Assembly (NCBI GenBank): GCA_015178975.1
Contig: WHVD01000160.1
Coordinates: forward strand, 1-64,000
Origin: Hysterangium stoloniferum
Lineage: Eukaryota > Basidiomycota > Agaricomycetes > Hysterangiales > Hysterangiaceae
Reading direction: 5' to 3'
DNA length: 64,000 nucleotides
How positions within the stretch are numbered: position 1 is the stretch's first letter; each line of letters opens with the position of its first letter. Under the pieces are notes generated by a model. It was not told where the DNA came from, did no database searches, and saw nothing but the letters and a program-made list of their open reading frames with translations. Below are positions 53,821-63,820 of this stretch, one piece after another. The position numbers were made by a program, and so were the translations under genes.

Positions 53821-54968
53821 TGTGAGGGGTACCCCTCTCTGGGGAATGTACCCATTGTTGTATTATATTTCCCATATATTTTCCTTATTTTTCTACTATT
53901 TTGTGACTAAATACAATCTTTGCTTCCATGCATTTACATTAGTTTGAGGATCCATGTACACCTGTGGGGAGGATAGTCACAATTGATTGAATATACAAAA
54001 TTTTATGAAAAATTCCTCATATTTTTAAGTGAGACTACTTCCTCTGGCTATGACTACATGTTTTAGGGGTTTATATTTCATTACCCCAAAATTTGATCTT
54101 TAAGACTTGTATGCTCTTTTAAAATATGCAGAAATGTCATGGTTATACAAGATTATCTGGGTTGTTACCTAATCTTTGGGATAAAATGCATTCTCTAGTA
54201 TCTCTGTGACTTTTAAAATGTCCACAAACATTATAGTTAACCAAAATTATTTGGGTTATGACTTAATCTTTGGGTTATGACTTAATCTTTGGGTTATGAT
54301 GTATTCTCTTGTATACAAGCAAACTTTCAAATATATTTCATATAATTTAAATTTAGTTGGTTTAGAGAGTTAACCAGGCTACCAATCCCCATTGTGTAAT
54401 TTATTCCAAAAGAATAATCTATAGATGATTGTTTGACTAAATTTTGTCAGATATAGGATAAATATTAATATTTTTGGATTCTTCAGAATGTCATCTGAGA
54501 CTGAATTTGCTTAAATATTAATTTTACAACAAACAATATAAATATATACACTTTAGTGGATAAATAACTTTTAAAGTTTTAGGTTATCCTCCTGGGTACA
54601 TAGACTCTTGTGGGTACACACTTACTTTCATCTTATGTACATACTCTAGTGGGCATAACAGAGAGCTCAGACACTTTTCATACTATAACCATCTACTCAA
54701 ACTTGCTCATCACTACTTACACCTCTTCAGGCTTTTCTATTTCTTTCTTGCAAACTACTCTGACCTATCTCTGTTTCACTGGACTTGTTCCATTGGAATT
54801 GTACTGCAAAGATCAATTCCAATTTATTATCATAATTGCCTCCAGCTCCCTTATGGTTGCTTATGACAATTATTTTCCTGTACTTTGATTGTCAATATAA
54901 TATTATCATACTTAGAGGGTCAATATTCTTCATATATCAAGTGGTCAGAACTGATATGACTCTTCACA
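53821..54968 (+). repeat. LTR, family F, interrupted by the AT-rich element
   Basis: Starts TGTGAGGGGTACC and ends CTCTTCACA. Without the insertion it is ~520 bp and matches 55198-55839. The right flank is gag sequence of a related element; the left flank is unrelated, so the left junction is a deletion or rearrangement. Confidence 0.82.
53969..54591. mobile_element. AT-rich TIR element (623 bp copy)
   Basis: Reverse complement of 19256-19980, from GAGGATAGTCAC to GGTTATCCTC. The flanks GTGGG and CTGGG (53964-53968, 54592-54596) agree at four of five bases. It carries only two copies of the internal 19 bp repeat (54249-54297 region). Confidence 0.85.
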
Positions 54969-56515
54969 AAAGACTCAGTCATTGATGGTTGGGATGAAGG
55001 CACTTGTGTCATTTTGTCATACAGGTGGAGCAATTCCATCATCATCTTGTCACATTTCTCTTGGTTATGCATAAGTCTAGACCTAAGTCTGAAGTACACA
55101 AAGGTATGTTGGGTAATGTTTCAGAGAGAGAATGTTCTAACATCTGGATATACAAGTAGTGACAATTGACTTTGGGGACAGTATGATTACCCCCAATTGT
55201 GAGGGGTACCTCTCTGGGAAATATAGCCATTTCATTGTATTATATTTCTTATATTTTTCTCTTATTCTTCTAACTAAGGTATTCTTTTTTTATATTCATT
55301 TGTGTTAGTTCGAAGATCTATGTATGCCTGTGGGCATATATGTACATACCATAGTCTTATGTACACTGGGTGTAACTTGGAATCCAGACATTTTTACTCA
55401 TCTCATAACCACAGCTTGCACAAGACATCCTTTTGAAGTGTCCTGCAAGCTGTGATTGGGGTATCATCTCAGCCATCTCAAATGGCTACAAGTTAAGACT
55501 TCACACATTACTCTTAGATCCATACTTTGTAGTTGAAGCTCAGACCTTCTTACTCAAACATGCTCATCACTATCAGTATCTCCTCGCACATTTCTATTCT
55601 TTTCTGTGAACCACACTTATCTTTGTCCCAATTCATTGGAATTATCCCATTCAGGATTGTACTGTAAAGGTCAATTCTATTTCCCATCTTAGTTGCCTTT
55701 AGTCACCTCACAGTTACTTACAGCAACCAATCCCCTTTTACACCTGTATTGTACTTTGATAGTCAATACAGTTATATCGTACCTAGAGGATTGATATTCT
55801 TTGTATATCAAATGGTTGGAATTTCTACAACTCTTCACACTGATCAACACATGCAAAATCTGCAATCTACCATCATGTATGCTGAGTAAATTGACAAGTA
55901 GCATAAACAAGTCCTTCTTGATTCCTCTCATTCCCTTTTCCCATAGAACCATCACCTCATCAGACCACTCAGGAATTTGCTTAGTGAGGTTGTCAAGGGT
56001 TCCTGATCATGTCCACAGGTTTTGCATGGATAGGATACTGTGATATCTACCCAACCAGGCTGCTGTTGCCATGGATATGGATGGATATCTCTCCTTGTAA
56101 TCTTGCATGACAGCTGTAACTTCCTCCTCAGCGATTTGAGAAGTGTAGTGCACATCCCATCTACATATCATTAACCGGTTCAGCATAAACCAATGGGCCC
56201 TGGTACATCTGCTGAAGCATAACTTGTCATGGGGGGAATTCCAAAATGATGTCATCATATTGAAGGAATGGTGTGCCAACTCCCAGACCACTTCATTGTT
56301 CTGGTTGACCAGGAGAAGCATTCATTGACAGTGCAACTTCGATCTCAGGGGATGTTTTGATAGAGGCTTGCCTTTGGGAAGTCAACAAAGACTTTCTCAT
56401 TGTGACATTGCATGGTGGTTCAAGACCAGTGGGTTTTCATTGTGGGAGAGAACTGCCCTGCATTGTCGGAGACCTTTGGAGTGGAGACTTACTCATAGTC
56501 ATCATAGATACCTAG
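54969..56515 (-). pseudogene. Family F element gag (related to gypsy-1 gag)
   Basis: Minus-strand pieces parallel the gypsy-1 gag in order: LEPPCNVTMRKS near 56420, WDVHYTSQIAEEEVTAVMQD and ATAAWLGRYHSILSMQNLWT at 56000-56170, LQILHVLI at 55860, and after the LTR insertion GGNHTVPKVNCHYLYIQMLE at about 55150. It then reads MTQVPSSQPSMTESF down to 54970. Both breaks are family F LTRs in the opposite orientation. Confidence 0.82.
55198..55839 (+). mobile_element. Solo LTR, family F, inserted in family F gag
   Basis: Starts TGTGAGGGGTACC and ends CTCTTCACA (642 bp). Flanks CCAAT (55193-55197) and CTGAT (55840-55844) are a decayed duplication at best. gag reads continuously across it (HVLI then GGNH). 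Confidence 0.8.
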
Positions 56516-56586
56516 AGGTAGAGATTTCCTTGCAAAAAAAAAGAATTTTCTTCATAGGAAAAGAACTGTCCAGTTCAGATCACCAC

Positions 56587-57195
56587 TGTGAAGAGTCATT
56601 GTAATTCCAACCATTCAATATACGAAGAGTATCCACCTTCTATCTCCAATATGGGCATATTGACTATCAAAGTACAACACAAGTGTAAAGACTGTTAGTT
56701 GCCATAGGCAACTGTACAGCAGCCAGAGGCAACTAAAGTAAATAATATAGAATCAACCTTAATGGTGCAATTCCCAGTAAAATGCACCCAATGAAACAGA
56801 GGAAAGGTGAGAGAGGATTCACTAGAAGAAAGAGAATGAGCAAGGAGTGCAGTAGTTGATGAATGAGTTTGAGTGATGAGCCTTATACTTCAACTGTAAA
56901 GTATGGAGCAGAGAGTAAGACATTCAAGTTTTAAGTATGGCCATTTGAGATGGCTGAGATGATACCCCAATCCCAACTTGCAGTGGAAACTTCAAAGGAT
57001 GTCTACCAAGTTGTGGGTTCTGAGTAAACATGTCTGAATTCCTATGCTTAGGGTGTCTGCCAGTTTACATGTGTCTATGTGTCCATGAGTGTCCACATGC
57101 CCACAGGCATACATAGACCTTCAAACTATTAGGAGGAGATATTCAATGAATATTTTGGAAAAATCAATAAAAATAAAATGTAGAAAAATATGATA
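56587..57195 (-). repeat. 5' LTR of the family F gag element, truncated
   Basis: The plus-strand start TGTGAAGAG is the reverse of the family F end, and the primer-site region (TGGTGATCTGAACTGG, minus) adjoins at 56586. GGGGTATCATCTCAGCCATC matches 55198-55839 in reverse. The outer ~30-100 bp is lost near 57195. Confidence 0.75.
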
Positions 57196-57465
57196 GAATC
57201 GGAAATCATATCAGTGATGTGTGCTCTTAGACACTTAGCCCTATCCCTCACAGCAGGTGTGCCCAGTACTATGTGTCCATTAGCTCCATCTATGCTAGAA
57301 CTGCACAATGAAATTACTGGGTCACCTGCTGCAGTGCCTGGAGAAAAAATGCTGGAAAGAGATGGTGAATGTCTGTGGCATGTACCTTCACAACAGTCAG
57401 CATCATCTTGCAGTTTTCTGTCAATCTGAGCCCAGGCTCTCTGTATAGCATCTCATTTGGATGTG
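57196..57465. other. Unassigned sequence
   Basis: A plus-strand open frame (57190-57429) has no recognised motif. It may be host-derived or decayed element sequence. Confidence 0.3.
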
Positions 57466-57944
57466 TGTTAGGACCGGGAAACCCACCAGGACCCAGAACA
57501 CATCCTATAAGTATCCGACTCTCTATATCACAGGATCACATGCACCAGACTCCACCTGGATAACCCAGACTCCATTCTATGTGCCAACTCTCTGTATCAT
57601 ACAAACTACACACTGGACCCCCCCTGTTCTCAATCTGTCTTTGCCCATTTGTCATCTGGTTTATTGTGTTATTGTACTCTTCATATGTCTTTTTGTATGT
57701 CTAAGTTAGTAGTACAATAATCTACTAGTCTATATAGTCCAGTAGTTATTTGTACATACAATCCAATCAGAAAATTGACTTAGTTTCTACTTGCCTTTTG
57801 CTCCTTGTGTATTCTCAGAACCCACTCCTGTTTGAAATTGGACAATGTGATCTGTGAAGGCACAGCACATACACTGAAGCTGTGTCCTTCCCAGAACTTC
57901 TGCAGGTTTCTCCAGAGACCCACCCATGAGCCCTGTGCTTAACA
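57466..57944 (+). repeat. LTR, family A-like, 5' LTR of gypsy-K
   Basis: Starts TGTTAGGACC and ends GTGCTTAACA (479 bp). It shares the family A order (ACATACAATCCAATCAGAAA, TTTGAAATTGGACAATGTGA, CAGCACATACACTGAAGC). A gag start follows 30 bp downstream. Confidence 0.75.
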
Positions 57945-57973
57945 GTATTTTCTGATCAATCTCACAGATTGTC

Positions 57974-59069
57974 ATGACCATGCCTCCAAGAAAGAAACCA
58001 TCTGAACAAGAGGAGGCCACTCCACTCCAGTCACCACCATTTTATATATATACCAGTCAGATATCCAGACACAACCCTAGACACCACAGATGAATCCCAC
58101 TTTGAAGAAATACCAGAAAGTCTAGATACCTCTGAGTACAAGGAAGAGTCTGTGGCCCCCAACAAGGGCAAAGGTGTGTTACGACCCATGTTCAGGATCC
58201 CCAGGGGCCCCAAGTCACCTAATATTACCCACACTCTCGGATTCCCATCAGTCACTGGATTTCCTTTTTAGCCTGTTTCATTATGTCCCAGCTAGTATGA
58301 TCTGTATGTCCGACCATGTTATGTCCTTTCATCCTAATATGTATTTTCCAAATATCAGAAACCTGAATATGTTGTATTCCCTAAATAGTGATAGTCTTGT
58401 CCTACTTTATGTATTTCCTTGTCTCCTCATTAGTATGTTTTAGATGCCAGAAATTCACATTAATACTGAGCTGTAAAGTAGTTACATATATGACAATCAG
58501 AATATCAACTAAGTTACTCTTCCAGTTCTTCGTTCATCTCTCGGACTTCCATTCTTCTCCTCTTTTTCTTCTTCTCTCTCCTTCTTCCCTGCCTTCAAAC
58601 AACCCAGGAATCCGACAATTCTTCGCTGTTCAGGTTTCCAACAGTTAAGTCCCATATGCTTGAAATCCCAGGACAACTGATGGAACCTTTGTGAGGGCAC
58701 AGCACATAAGCTGAAGCCACATCCTACTGTTCAGACCCCATCAGACTTTCAACCTCACAACACACAACTTAACAAGGTGTCAAAAACTCCCCAACTACAG
58801 CATGACTGCACCCCAAGGACCCCACTTCTGAAGTTTTAGCAGGCACTATAGATAAATTTATGACTCACCTGCTTGAAGAACGAAAGGAAAAGGAACAGGA
58901 ACCTCTGCAGTCAAAGGTCAATGCTTTGGAACCCTTCACAGGTTACAACCTCAACAAACTGTCCACCTTCCTCATGCAATGTCACTGCAATTTCTGCAAT
59001 CGACCCACTGCATTCTCCACAGACTCCCAAAAAGTCAACTACACACTCTCTTACTGTTATGTATTTTAG
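57974..59069 (+). pseudogene. gypsy-K gag, interrupted by solo LTR B
   Basis: MTMPPRKKPSEQEEATPLQS begins the frame. After a shift come TDESHFEEIPESLDTSEYKE and ESVAPNKGKG up to the LTR at 58177. Beyond it KFMTHLLEERKEKEQEPLQS, NALEPFTGYNLNKLSTFLMQ and SQKVNYTLSYCYVF are typical of the gypsy gag capsid N-terminus. It ends abruptly at 59069, where unrelated AT-rich sequence starts. Confidence 0.75.
58177..58774 (+). mobile_element. Solo LTR, family B, complete, AGGTG duplication
   Basis: Starts TGTTACGACCC and ends CACAACTTAACA (598 bp), flanked by AGGTG (58172-58176, 58775-58779). The core motif GCACAGCACATAAGCTGAAG is near 58696. Confidence 0.92.
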
Positions 59070-59500
59070 TGATTTTTTCTTTAATTTCCCCTCCAAAAAC
59101 AAAGAGAATCGAGAAATTGAATTAAAATGTATTTATATCACTTACAAACCTTTGTACACATTCTTCAGAAATAAATTGAATTTTTACAATTTATTTCATA
59201 TTTTTAGAGCCAAATCTAAGCTAGATATGAATTTAATTCTTCTTTGTTTTAATAAAATAGAATTCATCAGCTAGCATTAAATGCAAGAGATCACGTGACA
59301 TTCACAGGACATTTCAAACTCCGACAAGGACAAAATGTGATGTGAAATAATCATGCATAATCAAGGCAATATATATTTATATATTATTATAATAAAATAG
59401 TATTATATTTATAATTAACTAAAAAGTAAATATAATAACTATATAATAATATCAAACCGGCCACCTGGCACTTATTACATGACACATGGGAACATTCATC
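59070..59500. other. AT-rich unassigned sequence
   Basis: No domain was recognised. TATTATAATAAAATA-type low complexity occurs at 59370-59450. Confidence 0.35.
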
Positions 59501-59534
59501 ACAGCAAGTGACATTTGTTACAATGAGGTACAAT

Positions 59535-59745
59535 GGTAATTAGAATATTGTAGAATATTCTATAAGGTTCTAGAATGTTCTATTATATCTAGAATATTCT
59601 ATAGTGTCTTAGAAATAGTTAGAATCTTCCATAATGCTCTAGAAAATTCTAGAAAATTCTACATGACATCATTCATCCCAGAATGACATCATTCAATCTT
59701 CTAGAATCTTCTAAAATGTCTCAGACTAAAATGTATATAAGGAGC
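59535..59745 (+). promoter_or_regulatory. Heat-shock-element-like array with TATA box, probable U3 of gypsy-J LTR
   Basis: From 59540 to 59720 alternating AGAA and TTCT pentamers are dense (AGAATATTCT, GTTCTAGAATGTTCT, CTAGAATATTCT, TTCTAGAATCTTCT). This is the nGAAnnTTCn layout bound by heat-shock factors. A duplicated GACATCATTCA follows, then GTATATAAGGAG at about 59731. A gag fragment lies ~570 bp downstream in the same orientation. Promoter function is inferred from layout only. Confidence 0.5.
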
Positions 59746-60300
59746 TCAGCTCCAGCCTTGAATAGAACACTGGCTTTTCTGTATTACTTATCCACCTCTA
59801 GTTGAGTTGTTGGTTATCAATAAAAGTAACAAACAATCTTGGTTATCATTTTTAAGATTAGGAATACATTTCTAATTTCTCCTGGTTTTAGCCATAAATA
59901 AATACTGAGAATATTCTTGCAGAATCTATGAGACTACATTAAGATCCTGATAAGTTAGTATCACAGTAGACCCTGTAGGTTAGTGTAAATAAAGCATATA
60001 TTAGCCAAATAGTGTTTTATTCTATATCTAATCTTTTGACCTGTTTATAAATATTTTTACTGTTTGATAAATAGTATAAAATATATATAAACCAACTAGA
60101 ATTGAAGTTGAATCTAGTTTTGGAATCAGTGCATTGTTATTCATATTTTAGTAGTTGTTTTCACAGAAAAAGAACAGCTTTCAAAAGCAGCTCTCAAAAC
60201 CTTCTTTGCAAAGTAGGGTGCATATATTCAAGTAAACTCTTGACTTACAGGGGTTCTAAGTCTATTCAGGCTGCCACTGATTAATATCATTAAATTATTT
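59746..60300. other. Probable remainder of gypsy-J LTR and leader
   Basis: Downstream of the TATA-like box there is no gene. The LTR end and primer site could not be fixed. AATAAA occurs near 59990. Confidence 0.35.
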
Positions 60301-60301
60301 T

Positions 60302-60520
60302 ACCTTGCAGTGAATTGAGTATTTGCACATTTTGATAGAGCATTGGACTCCTTTTGCAGAAGATAGTATTAAAATAAGGCTAATACATCACACTTACCTC
60401 TCAGGATCTGCATTGAAATGGTTTGAACTGGCTTTTAGCAGACTTACCAAGGAAGAGCCAATTTGGCTTGATGATTGGAATGCATTTGTTGAAAAATTGG
60501 AAATGCATTTTGGCCCATAC
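60302..60520 (+). pseudogene. gypsy-J gag fragment
   Basis: The frame reads DSIKIRLIHHTYLSGSALKW, FELAFSRLTKEEPIWLDDWN and AFVEKLEMHFGPY. This is the conserved end of a gypsy capsid N-terminal domain. It is cut at 60521 by a family A LTR. Confidence 0.75.
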
Positions 60521-61256
60521 TGTTAAGGGTGCGTACATGGAGGGTTTCTGGAGAAACCCACGGGAAAGCTGGTAGGACTTGGCTTCAGCTTATAGGCTGC
60601 ACCCTCACGAGATTGTCTTGTCCAATTTCAAACGGGTGGACGGGAATCCCGGGGAGTCCAGGTGGGGTTCATGGGTCGAGAGGTTGGGGAGTCGAGATAG
60701 ATAAGTGAGAGGTCGAGTGATAGATGTGTCGGAGCCCATGGGCTCCGACGAGTAAGAGCGGTGTGTTTCAAAGAGGAATTTAGAGTGGAAAATATACAAA
60801 GATTACTGGGGAGAATCTAAGCTGATTTTCTGACTGGATTGTATGTACAACATCTGCCAGACTATATAGACTGGTGGAATGAATAACATACCAAATCCAG
60901 TAATAATGAAAAGTAAACTAACAAACATAAAATGAGGTAAATATACACCAAACTTGGTGTTAGGAATGGGACAGAATGGAGTGGAGTCCAAATCGTGACA
61001 GGTCATAAAACCATAACAGGAACGGGGCAGGAGCAGAGTCCAAATCGTGACAGGTCATTTGACTATAACAGGAATGGGGCTCAGTTAGAGGGCTGATGGG
61101 TATTCCAAGCGGGGTCCAGTGACTGATGCATGAAGTAACGAATGTCGAACGTGGACAGGTCTGATGTATGGAGTCCAGTAGGAATTCCAGTAAACTGATA
61201 ATTGGTGTGTATAGGGTGTGGGTGCATATAAGTTAGTGCCCAGAGTCCGGTAGGGA
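60521..61256 (-). repeat. LTR, family A, 5'-truncated
   Basis: Starts TGTTAAGGGTGCG on the plus strand (the LTR 3' end) and follows family A in reverse to CAGAGTCCGGTAGGG. The first ~25 bp of the LTR are missing. The core motif is GGCTTCAGCTTATAGGCTGC near 60581. No TSD. Confidence 0.85.
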
Positions 61257-61920
61257 GGATATCTGAAAACTATTAAGTATACCAAATTCTAATATACTCT
61301 AAAGGTCATTTAAACATCTGGGATGTGATTCAAACATAATTTGGTTTTTAAAACTTTCAAAAAGTTTTAAACTCTCTCATACATTACAAACTAAAGAATC
61401 TTTCTGGACACGAGTAGACAATAAAAAAAATTAGTAGTTTGAAACACTAATACTTTTAAAAAGTAGATACCTTTAGATAGTCCATTCCATGCATATGTAT
61501 ATCATTGGCACCTCTAAATACATATGTATTACTTCGGAATGGATCTGTCAATCTGAACAGATTTCTACTTGATTCAACATACCCAGAATATATAGGTAAT
61601 TTCACTTAATAAAGAAGGCCATAGGATGAAAAATTTCCAATGACATCTCATATATTTTACTAGGAAATAACTACATTACAGCTTTTAAAAGACAAAGTAC
61701 TAATAAAAGTATTAGTAGACATCTGTAAAAGGAAGGAAATTATATACAATAGAATTTGTTAAATAACTATGGGTTGTATAAGATGTAATGTGGAGAACTA
61801 GTTCTGGTGGTTGTTTTTTGATGATATAATTGTTTCAGAATAGATATCACTATTTAAAGATGGAGTTTTGTAAAAATAAGACTTTTATTAGTAAATATTT
61901 GAGATTATAGTAATTATAAA
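61257..61920. other. AT-rich unassigned sequence
   Basis: No open frame of note, domain or terminus was seen. Confidence 0.35.
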
Positions 61921-62123
61921 CACCCTCCTAAGTCTTGCTCTAAGTATCCTGCTCGCCAGTAGTGGCTGGGGGTGCATTGTTGTAAGCAAATTCTGCAAGT
62001 GGTAACAGGGATTTCCAATTGTCCTGTTGATAGTTGCAATATACATGGAGGTATTGTTCCAATGTCTGATTGATGCACTCGGTTTGTCTGTCACCTTTTC
62101 CCGGTGATATCTGGATGTGAAGT
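61921..62123 (-). pseudogene. Gypsy integrase core fragment
   Basis: The minus-strand frames read [20 protein letters not shown] and [20 protein letters not shown], matching 49040-49226 closely. The fragment is cut on its right by LTR family D. Confidence 0.8.
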
Positions 62124-63073
62124 TGTAATGTATTCAGGGGTTTCTCTTAGATAGCTCAATATATGCTATAGTGTCACAGAGTTTCAACAATAAAACAAGC
62201 AAAGGTCCAGTAATTTAAATACTGATAGATTAATGAGCTGCACTATTAAGCTTAAACAACTCAAATCAATGCTTATTTTGATTATTGAAAGGTTCAATAG
62301 AACTGTGTATGACTCTTTTAGCAAATAAAAGAACTATTCCTTGAGAATAGGGGCTAGAAGCTGAGTATATGCGCAGTAACTTAGCAGAGACTTGATATAA
62401 AGCTTCGGATTCTTGTACATTTATTTGTAACTATTAATAGTTATTTAACAAGGTGTTAAATATTTTATTGATAGAGAAAATAATTTGTATTGGATTATCT
62501 GAGTGTTTGTACTTGATTAATTCAATAAACTTAGGGCTGGGCCTTGAATAATCTAGTATTGGCAGGGAATTTCAGTAAGGATGACCTCATATTCTACTTA
62601 TTATTTACCCTTTATTTATCAAATGATTCCCCTCTCTGAGACAAGGGTTCTAACCTCTTGCTTGAACATGAAGGTTCAAGGCCGCGGTCCTGGGATGGAA
62701 GCAAACAATGAGTTGGCGGAATCAATTAATGACTCGGGTAGTCACATCCGTGACTTGTGTGACATCCCGACACCGGAGGCTTCTCTAATAAGTCACATGA
62801 CTTCAAAAATGCGCAGACAAGTCTGCAGCAAGGTGCCGAAAAGCAATAACTAAGTAAATAAAATATAAATAATTAGTTAAAAATTATAATAAATTAATTA
62901 AGTAATAATCGCATAATACGAGTCCATATATGCTATTATTTATGTGAAGTTAAAAGGAATAAGGCCTATTTTTCACAATAAACATAATAAAAATACAATA
63001 AAAAATTCGAGAAAATATTAAGTAATTCAAATAAAATTAAGAGAACATTATGAGATAATGCTGATACCTCACA
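62124..63073 (+). repeat. LTR, family D, second copy with internal deletion
   Basis: Starts TGTAATGTATTCAGG and ends TGATACCTCACA. It matches 46018-47241 but lacks ~310 bp (joined near 62580, CAGTAAGGAT to GACCTCATATTC). It is followed directly by an inverted copy of its own first 42 bp. Confidence 0.85.
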
Positions 63074-63115
63074 CATATATTGAGCTATCTAAGAGAATCC
63101 CCTGAATACATTACA
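63074..63115 (-). repeat. Inverted 42 bp tip of LTR D
   Basis: CATATATTGAGCTATCTAAG through to CTGAATACATTACA is the reverse complement of 62124-62165 with one mismatch. It abuts the LTR end without a spacer. Confidence 0.88.
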
Positions 63116-63219
63116 ACCTGCCAGCACCCACGTGCATGTTGTGTTTGCAAATGTGCGTCCAAACCGGAGCAGTGCATTGTCGCTGCATCGTGCCCGGCAA
63201 TGCGCATGAGTTGGCATGT

Positions 63220-63510
63220 AATGCACTTCCTGGAGGAAAGAGGAGCATGATCAGAGCAGGACGAAGAGAGAAGGAATGGGTACACACACCAACTGGAGGA
63301 ATGAGAGAGGAGGCTGGAGGAAAGAGAGGAGGCCGATCAGAGGAGAACGAAGAGAGAAGGAAACAGTAGACACACTCACTGGATGAAAGAGAGAGGAGGC
63401 TGATCAGAGGAGGATGGAGGAAGAAAGAAACACAACATGCACTGGCTGGAGGAAAGAGAGAGGAGAGATGGAAATGGTACACGCACTCACTGGAGGAAAG
63501 AGAGATTGAG
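63220..63510 (+). repeat. ~65 bp GA-rich satellite, second locus
   Basis: Four to five units with CTGGAGGAAAGAG, GATCAGAGGAGGA and GAAGGAAACAGTA, the same satellite as 21425-22730. Minus-strand frames here are repeat by-products. Confidence 0.9.
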
Positions 63511-63589
63511 AAAACTGGTGACAGGCACAACATCTGTGTGACCATAACGTGGGCAAGCTAGGACACGAGTGAGTGTAATGTGCCCAGTT

Positions 63590-63820
63590 GCACAATGTGA
63601 GTGATGTGGGTGAGGTAATATGAGGTGAGTGAGGTGGCACGAGGTGAGTGAGGTAGTGTGATGTGAGTGAGATGGCATGACTTGAGTAAGATGGCGCGAT
63701 GTGAGTGAGATGGCACGACATGGGTGAGGCAGCACGATGTGGGTAAGGCGGCACGATGTGGGTGAGATGGAGTGACGTGAGTGAGGCGGTGTGACATGAG
63801 TGAAGTGGTGTGTCACATGA
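63590..63820 (+). repeat. ~20 bp GTGAGTGAGATGGCACGAT array
   Basis: About 11 degenerate units with period near 20. Open minus-strand frames rich in Ser/His/Pro (repeated HLTH) come from the array. Confidence 0.85.
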
